DNA from: Stenotrophomonas maltophilia
GTDB taxonomy: Bacteria; Pseudomonadota; Gammaproteobacteria; Xanthomonadales; Xanthomonadaceae
DNA: 64,000 nt
Direction of reading: 5' to 3'
NCBI RefSeq assembly: GCF_025642255.1
Contig: NZ_CP106759.1
Location: forward strand, 1,453,501-1,517,500
The notes under the pieces were generated by a model. It was given only the letters and a program-made list of their open reading frames with translations, was not told the DNA's origin and ran no database searches. The translations under genes and the position numbers were made by a program. Below, piece after piece: positions 33,670-41,791 of this stretch (positions are counted from its first letter, which is position 1; each line of letters opens with the position of its first letter).

Positions 33670-33740
33670 CGAGCCGCGATAGATGGCAAGCGCGGTGCCC
33701 GCTAGGCTGCCACGCTGTCGCATTTCTTCCCTGATCGCCC

Positions 33741-34886
33741 ATGAAGCGCCCGCTGCTGCTGTTGCTGGCGTGCGCCGGCCTATGGCTGGCTGCATGCTCT
33801 TCCTCGATGAATGCCGCATCCACCTCGCTCGCCGACCGCCTGGTCGCGCCCGGCGGCGTGTCGACGCTGCTTGACCAGCCGCGCATCGCTGCGGCCATTG
33901 CCGGGATTCCCAATCGCCATGGTTTCGCGCCGGGCCGTGATGGCGTGCCGATCTTCTGGCGCGTGTTCGATCCGGGCGACTACGGCGCCCGCTATCGCTA
34001 TCTGCCGCAGCGGCATGAGAATGGCCTGCCGCTGGACACCGGACTCAGCCTGTCGGTGCCGCAGCCGTTCCGGGCACAGGCGCCGCGTGGCACCGTGGTG
34101 CTCCTGCACGGCTGGATGATGAACGGCGATTCGATGCTGCCGTGGTCATTGCAGCTGGCCGGATCGGGCTATCGCGTGGTCACGCTCGACCTGCGCAACC
34201 ACGGTCAGTCCGGGGCTGGACCCTCCGGCTATGGCACCTACGAATCGGACGACGTGGTCGATGTGATCGCTGAGCTGCGCGCACGCGGCGAAGTCACCGG
34301 GCCCCTGTATCTGTTCGGCGTGTCCTATGGCGCGGCGACGGCGGTGTTCACCGCTGAAAAGCTCGGTGACCAGGTTGCCGGCGTCGTCGCGATGGAGTCG
34401 TTCGCCAATGCCGGCGTAGCCATCCGCACGATGATTCCGCACCTGATGGCGCTGCAGCCGGAAGGGTGGAAGGCACAGGCCGTGGCCTCATATGCGCGGT
34501 GGCGTTATGGCGGACAGGACATCGACCAGGTGATTGCTGCGGCCAGCCGCCGCATCGATGTCGATCTTGACCATGTGGATGTGGCTCGCGCGCTGGCCGA
34601 CACGCGCGCCTGCGTGCTGCTGCTGCACGGGCAGGGCGACCAGCACATTCCTGTGAGCCAGGGGCGCGAACTCGCGCAGGCCAACCCGCGGGCGCACTAC
34701 ATCGAGATGCGCGGCGAGGACCATATCACCCTGCCGCTGCGGCTGGATCTGTTGGCCGGTGTGGTCGACGACTGGATGGCGCGCGACGAACGGCACCCCC
34801 CGTCCACCTGCCCGGCGCCGCAGCTGCCGGCACAGGCCGAGTGGCTGGTGCACGATGTGCCGGCAGCGGAGCCGGCACGCGGTTGA
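33741..34886 (+). CDS. Lipoprotein alpha/beta hydrolase
   Basis: A 381-residue probable serine hydrolase anchored as a lipoprotein: MKRPLLLLLACAGLWLAACSSS has the lipobox LAAC. The alpha/beta-hydrolase core shows the oxyanion HGWMMNGDS, the nucleophile elbow FGVSYGAA (Gly-x-Ser-x-Gly), a late acid in LLHGQGDQHIP and the histidine in RGEDHITLP. Substrate unknown; esters or lysophospholipids are guesses. A Pho box 72 bases upstream suggests phosphate-starvation control. Its last codons contain a REP-like hairpin that may have extended the C-terminus (VPAAEPARG). Confidence 0.82.
   Translation: MKRPLLLLLACAGLWLAACSSSMNAASTSLADRLVAPGGVSTLLDQPRIAAAIAGIPNRHGFAPGRDGVPIFWRVFDPGDYGARYRYLPQRHENGLPLDTGLSLSVPQPFRAQAPRGTVVLLHGWMMNGDSMLPWSLQLAGSGYRVVTLDLRNHGQSGAGPSGYGTYESDDVVDVIAELRARGEVTGPLYLFGVSYGAATAVFTAEKLGDQVAGVVAMESFANAGVAIRTMIPHLMALQPEGWKAQAVASYARWRYGGQDIDQVIAAASRRIDVDLDHVDVARALADTRACVLLLHGQGDQHIPVSQGRELAQANPRAHYIEMRGEDHITLPLRLDLLAGVVDDWMARDERHPPSTCPAPQLPAQAEWLVHDVPAAEPARG
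34857..34878 (+). repeat. REP-like hairpin inside the 3' end of the hydrolase gene
   Basis: GTGCCGGC and GCCGGCAC form a perfect 8-bp stem around AGCGGA, within the last ten codons of the hydrolase and 15 bases before the convergent MFS stop. Confidence 0.5.
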
Positions 34887-34893
34887 TGCATCG

Positions 34894-36033
34894 TCAGGAC
34901 AGCCGGCGCGCTAGTGCCGGCGCCGACAGCGCGACACCGATCAGCAGTGCCGCCACGCAGAGGAACGCGAAGCCCAGGCTGCTGGCATGGGCCAGTGCGC
35001 CGATCGCGGCCGGGCCGGCGAGAATGCCGGCATAGCCGAGTGTGGTGACCGCCGTGATGGCGATGTTCTCGGGCATCGCGCGCTGCTGTCCAGCCATCGA
35101 GAACAGTGCCGGCACGATGTTGGCGCAGCCCAGGCCGACCAGCGCATGGCCCGCAAGGGCAACCGGCAACGATGGCACCAGGGTGGCCACGGCAAAGCCG
35201 GCCGCAGCGGTGATGCCGCCGATGACAAGGGTGCGGGTGCGGCCGAGACGCTCGACGATGCCATCGCCGAACAGGCGCATGGCTGTCATCGCCAGAGTGA
35301 ACACCGCGAAGCCCGCGCCGGCCTGGTCGCGAGGCACCTGCCGTACCTCGGCCAGGAACACGGCGCTCCAGTCCAGCATCGAGCCTTCGGCGAGAAACAC
35401 CACGAATGCCAGCACGCCGATGAACAGCACCACGCCATGTGGCAGTGCCAGCAAGGGGCCTTCGTGCAGGATCCGTTGCGGACGCCAGTGCGGTGCCGAC
35501 AGCACAGCTACCAGCAGCAGTGCCGCCGCCGCGAGCAGCGCGGCCAGCCAGAGCGGTGTGCCCAGGATCAGCAGACCGGTCATGCAGCCGGCGCCGACAA
35601 AGCCACCGATGCTGTAGAAGGCGTGGAAGCCGGACATCATCACCCGGCCGGCTTCGCGTTCGACGGCCACTGCCTGCATGTTCATCGTGCAGTCCATCGC
35701 ACCCACGCCCGCGCCGAACACGAACAGGGCCGCACCGAGCACGAAGGGCGAAGGCGGCACCGCCAGCAGCGGCAGTGCCAGCAGCACGAGTGCACAGGTG
35801 ACCACCAGCAGCCGACGGCAGCCGAAGCGACCGGTCAGCGCACCGGCCAGCGGCATGGCCAGCAGTGAGCCCAGCCCGAGGCACAGCAGCACGGCGCCCA
35901 GACCGGCGTCGGACAGCCCTGCCTGGGCCTTGGCGAAGGGCACCATCGGCGCCCACGCGGCGGTGGCGAAACCGGGAATGAAGAAGGCGGCGCGGGTGGC
36001 GTGCTGCTGGGCACGTGGGGAAGAAGGCGTCAT
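34894..36033 (-). CDS. MFS transporter (YbjJ-like)
   Basis: A 379-residue major facilitator with about twelve membrane spans, such as VVTCALVLLALPLLAV and VVLFIGVLAFVVFLAEG. The segment GFATAAWAPMVPFAKAQAGLSDAGLG and ALFVFGAGVGAMDCTMN resemble the E. coli YbjJ group. The substrate is unknown; sugar, peptide or drug efflux cannot be decided. The ATG at 36033 (MTPSSPRAQQHATRAAF) is chosen; 36063 is a possible alternative start. It is convergent with the lipoprotein hydrolase. Confidence 0.82.
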   Translation of the reverse strand: MTPSSPRAQQHATRAAFFIPGFATAAWAPMVPFAKAQAGLSDAGLGAVLLCLGLGSLLAMPLAGALTGRFGCRRLLVVTCALVLLALPLLAVPPSPFVLGAALFVFGAGVGAMDCTMNMQAVAVEREAGRVMMSGFHAFYSIGGFVGAGCMTGLLILGTPLWLAALLAAAALLLVAVLSAPHWRPQRILHEGPLLALPHGVVLFIGVLAFVVFLAEGSMLDWSAVFLAEVRQVPRDQAGAGFAVFTLAMTAMRLFGDGIVERLGRTRTLVIGGITAAAGFAVATLVPSLPVALAGHALVGLGCANIVPALFSMAGQQRAMPENIAITAVTTLGYAGILAGPAAIGALAHASSLGFAFLCVAALLIGVALSAPALARRLS

Positions 36034-36231
36034 GCGCGGTAGGAAGCTCCAGTGAACCGACATGGAAGCGATTTCATGGCGGTTCGGCAAGTGCCAACGG
36101 AGGGGGGGCGACATGCATACGATTGCAGCGCGACAAGGGCGAGGCGGCATCGAACCCCGCCCCGCACCGCGACGGTGATCTGTGGCCGCGTATGGACAGA
36201 CCCCACGAGAGCTTCTGTTCAGAACCCGCAG

Positions 36232-36357
36232 ATGATGGCCGATCGGATCCAGCCCCGGCGTCTTCTGCAACTGGATGCGAGCCATGCTTCGCTGGCGTCG
36301 AAACCGGCCGAGGTGACTGCGTTGATTCTGGAGGCCTGCGCCGCCGTCGGCGGTTGA
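36232..36357 (+). pseudogene. Probable relic of an alpha/beta hydrolase C-terminus
   Basis: Forty-one codons end in LDASHASLASKPAEVTALI and a short tail. This looks like the end of a chloroperoxidase/esterase-type alpha/beta hydrolase, where the histidine before AS is the catalytic one. No upstream hydrolase body is present in any frame. The rest of 36034-36402 shows nothing else I can name apart from the MFS promoter side. The resemblance is to family patterns only. Confidence 0.4.
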
Positions 36358-36402
36358 GGCCAGAGGTCGCCCGCGGTACCGGTCGGCACCGCGGGCGTGA
36401 CT

Positions 36403-37104
36403 TCACAGCGGCAGGTCGAACACCAGCACTTCGGCGTCGTTGCCGTTCTCCAGCGTCAGCTGCGCTTCGTCGCTGATCTGCAGCGCATCACCGGCTTCCA
36501 GGGTGATGCCGTTGACCTGCAGCTGGCCACGGGCGACCTGCACATAGGCACCGCGTCCGCTGCCCAGGGCGTGGTGCAGCTTGTGGCTGCCGTCGAGCAG
36601 GGTGGCGAAGATGCGGGCATCCTGGTGGATGCGCAGCGAACCATCTGCACCGTCGGGCGAGGCGATCAGGCGCAGCTGGTTGCGCTTGCTGTCCGGCGTG
36701 AAGTGGGTTTCCTCATACGACGGGGTGATGTTCTCCGTGTCCGGGAAGATCCAGATCTGCAGGAAATGCACGGGTTCGGTGGCCGAGTGGTTGAACTCGC
36801 TGTGGCTGACGCCGCTGCCGGCGCTCATGCGCTGCACATCGCCGTAGCGCAGTACCGAACCGGTGCCCATCGAGTCCTTGTGTTCCAGTGCGCCGCCCAG
36901 CACGTAGGAGACGATCTCCATGTTGCTGTGGCTGTGGGTGCCGAAGCCCTGGCCGCCGATCACCTTGTCCTCGTTGATCACCCGCAGCGGACCGAAGCTG
37001 ACATAGCGCGGATCGTAGTAGTTGGCGAACGAGAAGGTGTGGCGCGAGGACAGCCAGCCATGTTCGGCCAGGCCACGGGTAGCACTCTTGCGGATCTGCA
37101 GCAT
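36403..37104 (-). CDS. Pirin-family protein (YhhW-like)
   Basis: A 233-residue two-cupin pirin. The N-terminal cupin has the metal motif GTHSHSNMEIVSYVLGG and, further on, SHSEFNHS. The family block NYYDPRYVSFGPLRVINED precedes them. E. coli YhhW is a quercetin 2,3-dioxygenase; natural substrates of bacterial pirins are mostly unknown. It is divergent from a LysR regulator 139 bases away, a common arrangement in which the regulator controls the pirin gene. Confidence 0.9.
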   Translation of the reverse strand: MLQIRKSATRGLAEHGWLSSRHTFSFANYYDPRYVSFGPLRVINEDKVIGGQGFGTHSHSNMEIVSYVLGGALEHKDSMGTGSVLRYGDVQRMSAGSGVSHSEFNHSATEPVHFLQIWIFPDTENITPSYEETHFTPDSKRNQLRLIASPDGADGSLRIHQDARIFATLLDGSHKLHHALGSGRGAYVQVARGQLQVNGITLEAGDALQISDEAQLTLENGNDAEVLVFDLPL

Positions 37105-37200
37105 GGGATATCTCCTTGTTCGATGTTTTCGATGGGGCGGGGCAGGGCATTGATCGCCGTGTTTCCCTGTTGGAGAGAAGTATCCGCTTGCGCCGGTGCT

Positions 37201-37226
37201 TTGAAAAACGGATAGTTTTGAAAGCC
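37201..37226. promoter_or_regulatory. Candidate LysR-regulator site between pirin and lysR genes
   Basis: Two TTGAAA copies lie 17 bases apart (37201 and 37218), and a short inverted repeat TCGAA-AAA-TTCGA at 37231-37243 abuts the regulator start. The intergenic region is AT-rich relative to its surroundings. This is an eye match only. Confidence 0.3.
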
Positions 37227-37243
37227 ATCATCGAAAAATTCGA

Positions 37244-38164
37244 ATGCTCAAGCTCAGCCTCGAAGCCCTGCAGATCCTGGACGCCATCGATCGCCGCGGT
37301 TCGTTTGCGGGCGCCGGCAAGGCCCTGCACAAGGTGCCGTCCACCATTTCCTACACCGTGGCCAAGCTGGAAGAGGATCTTGGCGTGCAGCTGTTCGACC
37401 GGGTGGGCCCGCGTGCGGAGCCGACCGAGGCCGGTCGCGCGCTGCTGGATGAGGGCCGGCATCTGCTCCGTGCGGCCCGCGAACTGGAACTGCGGGTGCG
37501 CCGGGTGGCCTCCGGCTGGGAAACCGAACTGACCCTGGCAGTGGATTCGGTGTTTCCCACCTGGCTGCTGGGCCCGGACATCGCCGCATTTCGCGGCGCT
37601 GAGGCGCCGACCCGCCTGCGCTTGATCGGCGAGGCGCTGTCCGGCACCTGGGAGGCGCTGCTGGACCGGCGTGCCGATCTGCTGGTGGGCGCGCCGGGCG
37701 AGGGGCCGAGCGGTGGTGGCTACGTGGTCGAGCCGTTGGGTACGGTCGAGTTCGTGTTCGCGGTTGCCCCGGATCATCCCTTGGCGGCAGTGCCGGGCGT
37801 GCTGGGACGTGAGCAGCTGGTCGAGCACTGTGCGATCGCGGTGTCCGATTCGGCGCGGCGCTTGCTGCCCCGTACGGTTGGCCTGCTGATGGGGCAGGAG
37901 ATGCTGACAGTGCCCGACATGGCCAGCAAGCTGAAACTGCAATGCGAGGGCGTGGGCTTCGGCTTTCTGCCCGAGCCGTGCGCGCGCGCGGCCGTGGCAC
38001 GAGGCGAACTGGTTATCCGTGAGGTCGAGGAACACAAGCCGGAGGAGACCTTCTGGTTGGCCTGGCGGACCGGTGAGGATGGCGCGGCATTGCGCTGGTG
38101 GCGCGAGCGCCTGCGTAGGCCGGAGCTGCTGTCGCAGTGGTGGCGGGCAATGGCCGGGGGGTAG
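37244..38164 (+). CDS. LysR-family transcriptional regulator
   Basis: A 306-residue LysR-type regulator. The N-terminal winged helix (about 1-62) reads LEALQILDAIDRRGSFAGAG, then PSTISYTVAKLEEDLGVQLFDR, close to the consensus. The effector domain fills about 90-295 (LTLAVDSVFPTWLLGPDI, then the hinge and second lobe). The effector is unknown; the divergent pirin gene is the obvious target. The ATG at 37244 is used, with no clear Shine-Dalgarno site. A long palindromic repeat begins nine bases after the stop. Confidence 0.9.
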   Translation: MLKLSLEALQILDAIDRRGSFAGAGKALHKVPSTISYTVAKLEEDLGVQLFDRVGPRAEPTEAGRALLDEGRHLLRAARELELRVRRVASGWETELTLAVDSVFPTWLLGPDIAAFRGAEAPTRLRLIGEALSGTWEALLDRRADLLVGAPGEGPSGGGYVVEPLGTVEFVFAVAPDHPLAAVPGVLGREQLVEHCAIAVSDSARRLLPRTVGLLMGQEMLTVPDMASKLKLQCEGVGFGFLPEPCARAAVARGELVIREVEEHKPEETFWLAWRTGEDGAALRWWRERLRRPELLSQWWRAMAGG

Positions 38165-38172
38165 GTGTGCGA

Positions 38173-38416
38173 CAGGGCTGCGCCCTGCACCCGCGACGGG
38201 CGGGAACACGGCAACAGCAACAGCTGAAGCGGGCTTGCCGGGGCAGGACGGGGTGGGTCCGGTTGCGGGAGACGCCGTAAACCCGTCCCTGGGGGCTTGG
38301 CCGCGGCATCCATGCCGCGGACACTCCCGCAACCGGACCCACCCCACCATCCCACGGAATGCGCGCTGTTGCTGTTGCTCCGGCTTTGGCTTCGGCGGGT
38401 GCAGGGCGCAGCCCTG
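38173..38416. repeat. Nested long palindromic repeat element
   Basis: Three nested inverted pairs share nearly one centre. The outer 22-base arms are 38173-38194 and 38395-38416; the 21-base middle arms are 38250-38270 and 38325-38345; the core is CCGCGGCAT-CC-ATGCCGCGG (38301-38320). The outer and middle arms match perfectly by eye. A reduced relative lies at 15964-16076. Open frames through it are by-products of its composition. It fills the 300-base gap between the LysR gene and the tRNA-Arg terminator. Confidence 0.8.
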
Positions 38417-38431
38417 CCGAAGAACACACAT

Positions 38432-38460
38432 AAAAAAACAGCAGGCCGAGGCCTGCTGTT
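38432..38460 (-). terminator. Rho-independent terminator after the tRNA-Arg genes
   Basis: On the minus strand AACAGCAGGC pairs with GCCTGCTGTT and is followed by at least five T. It lies just beyond the 3' end of the last tRNA-Arg copy. Confidence 0.85.
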
Positions 38461-38469
38461 TCGGTGTAA

Positions 38470-38546
38470 TGGTGCGCCCGGAGAGATTCGAACTCCCGAC
38501 CGCCTGGTTCGTAGCCAGGTACTCTATCCAACTGAGCTACGGGCGC
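38470..38546 (-). tRNA. tRNA-Arg(ACG), copy 3 in transcription order
   Basis: Complete cloverleaf on the minus strand: acceptor GCGCCCG/CGGGCGC, anticodon loop CTACGAA (anticodon ACG, wobble A normally deaminated to inosine), T arm GTTCGAA and encoded CCA. It is identical to the two copies to its right. Confidence 0.96.
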
Positions 38547-38578
38547 CAATTACATAAACCTGTTGTGTTGATCGTGTA

Positions 38579-38655
38579 TGGTGCGCCCGGAGAGATTCGA
38601 ACTCCCGACCGCCTGGTTCGTAGCCAGGTACTCTATCCAACTGAGCTACGGGCGC
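38579..38655 (-). tRNA. tRNA-Arg(ACG), copy 2
   Basis: Same sequence and orientation as its neighbours, 32 bases from copy 3, with an encoded CCA. The spacers between copies differ in sequence. Confidence 0.96.
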
Positions 38656-38713
38656 GCGGTACACAATCAAATTTTACTTCATTTCCAGCGGCGGATGCCG
38701 GAAACCTGTCGAG

Positions 38714-38790
38714 TGGTGCGCCCGGAGAGATTCGAACTCCCGACCGCCTGGTTCGTAGCCAGGTACTCTATCCAACTGAGCTACGGGCGC
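38714..38790 (-). tRNA. tRNA-Arg(ACG), copy 1
   Basis: First copy in the direction of transcription, 58 bases from copy 2, identical to it and with an encoded CCA. It lies just beyond the 3' end of the hydrolase gene at 38833-39708. Confidence 0.96.
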
Positions 38791-38832
38791 CCTGCGACAG
38801 GAGCGGAATTATGCGGATGTCGGCGCGTACCG

Positions 38833-39708
38833 TCAACCGTTTTTGTGAAGATTTTCATCCAGCTGAATGAAAAATTGGTGGGCGACCGCCTGTGGCGCCT
38901 TCATCCACGCGAAGTGGTCGGCACGCGTGCCCAGTTCCCCGTCGGACAGCACATGCAGGTGTGATGCCACATTCGGCAGTTTGTCCAGCAACGCCTGCAT
39001 CGAACCGGTCGGTGCCAGCCAGTCGTGTTCCATCACCACGGCCTGCGCGCTGCCATGCACGCGTGCCATCTGCGCATCGAGATCCTCGGTCATGCCCGCG
39101 GCTGCGTAATGGTTGCTCAGGCCCACCCGCGACCAGTCGGCAATCAGGCCGCGTGCTTCGGTGCCCCCAAAGCCCAGGCGCCGGCCGTGCAGCACGCCCT
39201 GGCGGCGGGCGATCCAGGGCAGGAAGCGGTACACCAGCGGCAGAAGCCATCCGCGCGGAGGCGGAAACGTACGCCAGAACGGCGTGCCACTGGCGGCCAG
39301 CCACAGGTGCTCGAAGTGCTGCGGCTGCCGTCCTGCATGCACGCAGGCCAGCTGCCCACCCAGGCTGTGCCCACCGACGATCCAGGGCAGCACGCCTTCG
39401 CCGGCATCGGCGTTGGCGAGCAAAGCCTGGCTGGCAGGCAGGTCCTGCTCGAGCACTTCACGATAACCCCAGTCCTGCGTGCGCGAAGGGCGCAGTGAAC
39501 TGCTGCCGTTGCCACGCCACTCGTGCAGGTAGACCGCGATGCCTTTCGCAGCCAGGGCCTGTGCCAGTGGCAGGTAGTGGCGCGCGGCCACGCCCAGTGC
39601 GGGGAGCCATAGCAGCCGCGCCAGCGGCTGCTCGGGTACGCAGGCCATCACCTCGAAGCGATGGCCGTCGCCGCATTCCACGGCCAGTGTCCGTGATGGC
39701 AGGCTCAT
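38833..39708 (-). CDS. Alpha/beta hydrolase
   Basis: A 291-residue cytoplasmic alpha/beta hydrolase. Seen: LPALGVAARHYLPLAQALA, YLHEWRGNGSS, the nucleophile elbow GGHSLGGQLA, a late acid near HDWLAPTGS and the histidine in RADHFAWM. The substrate is unknown. The ATG at 39708 overlaps the thiD stop by 4 bases (ATGA), so the two are co-translated; the longer frame to 39840 lies inside thiD and is rejected. There is no obvious functional link to thiamine synthesis. Confidence 0.85.
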   Translation of the reverse strand: MSLPSRTLAVECGDGHRFEVMACVPEQPLARLLWLPALGVAARHYLPLAQALAAKGIAVYLHEWRGNGSSSLRPSRTQDWGYREVLEQDLPASQALLANADAGEGVLPWIVGGHSLGGQLACVHAGRQPQHFEHLWLAASGTPFWRTFPPPRGWLLPLVYRFLPWIARRQGVLHGRRLGFGGTEARGLIADWSRVGLSNHYAAAGMTEDLDAQMARVHGSAQAVVMEHDWLAPTGSMQALLDKLPNVASHLHVLSDGELGTRADHFAWMKAPQAVAHQFFIQLDENLHKNG

Positions 39709-40514
39709 GCGTGGGGCGCTGCGCCGAAATGATCCAGCACGCGCACATCGCTGCGCCCCGGCATGTAGCCCAGTTGCAGCCCGCGTGCCACGTAGTCGAT
39801 CGATGCTTCGCAGGCGTTGGCCAGGCTCAGGCCATTGCACAGTTGCGCGGCGATGGCCGAGGCCAGTGTGCAGCCGGTGCCGTGCGCATCCAGCGGCAGG
39901 CGCGCGTGACTGAATTCCTCGCTGCTGACGCCATCGAAGTAGCGATCGATCACCCGGTTGCCCTCGTGCAGGTGGCCGCCCTTGAGCAGCACCGCGCCGG
40001 CCCCGAGATCCAGCAGTGCCGACGCGGCCCGCTCGGCGTCGTCTCCATCGCCGATGGTGCGGCCCACCAGCAGTTCTGCCTCCGGTGTGTTGGGAGTGAC
40101 CAGCGTGGCCAGCGGGAGCAGACGCTCGCGCATTGCCTGCAGGGCGCTGTCTTCCAGCAGGCGCGCGCCACTGGTGGCGACCATCACCGGATCCAGCACC
40201 ACATGTGCGGGGCGGTGACGCTGCAGTACATCGGCCACGGCGTGGATCACCTCGGCATTGGCCAGCATGCCCAGCTTCACCGCGTGGATGTCGAAATCAT
40301 CGAAGCACGCGTCGAGCTGCGCGCGCAGGAATTCGATTGGCGGCACGTGCACGGCGGTGACACCGCGGGTGTTCTGCGCGGTCAATGCGGCGATCGCGGA
40401 GAGGCCATGCACGCGGTGTGCGGCGAAGGCCTTCAGGTCGGCCTGGATGCCGGCGCCTCCGCCGGAGTCGGAGCCGGCGATGGTGAGGGCGGAAACGGGA
40501 GTGGTCGGGCTCAT
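39705..40514 (-). CDS. thiD: Hydroxymethylpyrimidine/phosphomethylpyrimidine kinase
   Basis: Phosphorylates HMP and HMP-P in thiamine synthesis. The 269-residue ribokinase-fold enzyme shows [27 protein letters not shown]-type [30 protein letters not shown] and the anion hole [12 protein letters not shown]. No other thi gene is adjacent. A 90-base gap separates it from the DUF1275 gene upstream. Confidence 0.94.
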   Translation of the reverse strand: MSPTTPVSALTIAGSDSGGGAGIQADLKAFAAHRVHGLSAIAALTAQNTRGVTAVHVPPIEFLRAQLDACFDDFDIHAVKLGMLANAEVIHAVADVLQRHRPAHVVLDPVMVATSGARLLEDSALQAMRERLLPLATLVTPNTPEAELLVGRTIGDGDDAERAASALLDLGAGAVLLKGGHLHEGNRVIDRYFDGVSSEEFSHARLPLDAHGTGCTLASAIAAQLCNGLSLANACEASIDYVARGLQLGYMPGRSDVRVLDHFGAAPHA

Positions 40515-40604
40515 GCGGCGATTGTGCCGTGGTCACCGGTATGGGGGTAGTGCCGGCTGCCCGCAGGGGCGGACGCCTCACGCTGCGCGTGCGTGCGGCG
40601 ACGC

Positions 40605-41273
40605 TCAGTACCGCCAGCGTACCCATTGCTGGTACAGCACATAGACCAGCCCGGTCGCGCCGGTCAGCAGCGCGGGGGCAAGCAGGGCATCGTACTGCCA
40701 GCGAAGGAACAGCCACGCACCCATCACACCACCGGCCAGGAAGCCGCTGATGATCAGGCCACTGAGCGTCAGCCGCCGCACCTGCAGCGGCAGCCCGCGC
40801 AACAGATGGCCCAGGCCGATGCCAAGATCGGTGAACATGCCGCTGAGGTGGGTGGTCCGTATCACCGCGCCGCTGAAGGTGGTGGCCATCGCGTTCTGCA
40901 ACCCGCAGGCCATCGCTGCCGACAACGCGCCCCAGATCTGCTGCTGCTTGAACAAGGGAATGGCGGCCAGCAACAGCGCCGATTCCAGTGCCAGAGCGAC
41001 GCCATAGCGCCGGCCGAGCTGCAGTGCGCTGTCCTGGATCAGCAGCCCGCTGAGCATCGCACCCAGCGAAAAAGCGATCAGCAGGCCCCACAGGTGCCCG
41101 ACCGCGCGCCAGTCGCCCTGCGCCAGTGCCATGCCGAGCTGGCTGGTACTACCGGTCATGTGGCTGACGGCCTGATGCTCGAAGCCCAGAAAGCCGACCA
41201 CGTTGACCATGCCGGCCACGCACGACAGCGCTACGGCACCGATCCAGACCCAGGTGGGAAGGCGTATGCCCAT
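40605..41273 (-). CDS. YoaK-family (DUF1275) membrane protein
   Basis: A 222-residue integral membrane protein of the DUF1275/YoaK family. The motif [25 protein letters not shown] near the N-terminus and [28 protein letters not shown] in the middle are its hallmarks. About six hydrophobic spans are visible. No function is established. It lies 12 bases upstream of nothing obvious on its own strand: the lipoprotein gene to its right ends 11 bases before its start, so it may be the last member of that transcript. Confidence 0.85.
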   Translation of the reverse strand: MGIRLPTWVWIGAVALSCVAGMVNVVGFLGFEHQAVSHMTGSTSQLGMALAQGDWRAVGHLWGLLIAFSLGAMLSGLLIQDSALQLGRRYGVALALESALLLAAIPLFKQQQIWGALSAAMACGLQNAMATTFSGAVIRTTHLSGMFTDLGIGLGHLLRGLPLQVRRLTLSGLIISGFLAGGVMGAWLFLRWQYDALLAPALLTGATGLVYVLYQQWVRWRY

Positions 41274-41284
41274 CGGCGCGACCC

Positions 41285-41791
41285 TCAGGGACCGCCGAGA
41301 CCGCCGTTGAACTGCAGCTCGCTGAACGCACCGGTGGCCGGGTCGAACACCGCGCCCCAGAACTGCTTGCCACCATCGCAGACGCGGATGGCCTCGCGCG
41401 CCGGCTTGATGCCGCTGTCGTCAGGCAGGCGGAACGCATTGATGTAGATCAGGCGCTTGCCGGCGCTTTCGATGCCGACGTACTGGCGGTCGAAGTCCAG
41501 TACGTCGGGCACCTGTGCCTGCAGCGAAGGCAGTGCGGCTTCCAGCTGGTCCACCTGTTGCCGGCTGGGGGCCCAGTAGCCGGTGACGCGGCCGGCATCC
41601 CGGCCCGGGCTGTGCCGCGAGCAGGTGTCGAGCACCTGCGCGGCGACGATCGGCCGGGTGACCACCCACGACTGGCCGGTGCGTTCGGCGGTCGGCACGC
41701 TGGCCGGCCCGCGGGTGGTGGTGCAGGCACCAAGGACGGCTGCGAGGGTGATCGCAGCCGTCGGCAGCAGCAGGCGGGCAGAACGGTTCAC
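41285..41791 (-). CDS. Lipoprotein, unknown function
   Basis: A 168-residue probable lipoprotein: the signal MNRSARLLLPTAAITLAAVL ends in the lipobox LGAC. The mature part has three further cysteines and motifs VTGYWAPSRQQVDQLEAALP and YVGIESAGKRLIYINAF. These resemble small hypothetical proteins found near PhoH genes in Xanthomonads, though I cannot name a family. The start overlaps the PhoH stop by 4 bases, so it is translationally coupled. Confidence 0.75.
   Translation of the reverse strand: MNRSARLLLPTAAITLAAVLGACTTTRGPASVPTAERTGQSWVVTRPIVAAQVLDTCSRHSPGRDAGRVTGYWAPSRQQVDQLEAALPSLQAQVPDVLDFDRQYVGIESAGKRLIYINAFRLPDDSGIKPAREAIRVCDGGKQFWGAVFDPATGAFSELQFNGGLGGP

Noticed and set aside
36713..38431. 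572-codon minus-strand open frame spanning lysR and the palindrome
   Set aside because: It is antisense to lysR and picks up palindrome sequence; the N-terminal part is repeat-derived.
27752..38790. Prophage or integrative element between the tRNAs
   Set aside because: No integrase, structural, replication or transfer gene and no attachment-site duplication of the tRNA ends was seen, so only a rearranged or variable locus is claimed.
38470..38790. CRISPR-like array (three near-identical repeats of about 77 bases)
   Set aside because: Each unit folds as a complete tRNA-Arg with CCA; spacers are unequal and repeat length is wrong.
38297..38870. Open frames reading PERFELPTAWFVARYSIQLSYGR-like segments
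   Set aside because: These are plus-strand translations across the antisense of the tRNA-Arg genes, a well-known annotation artefact.
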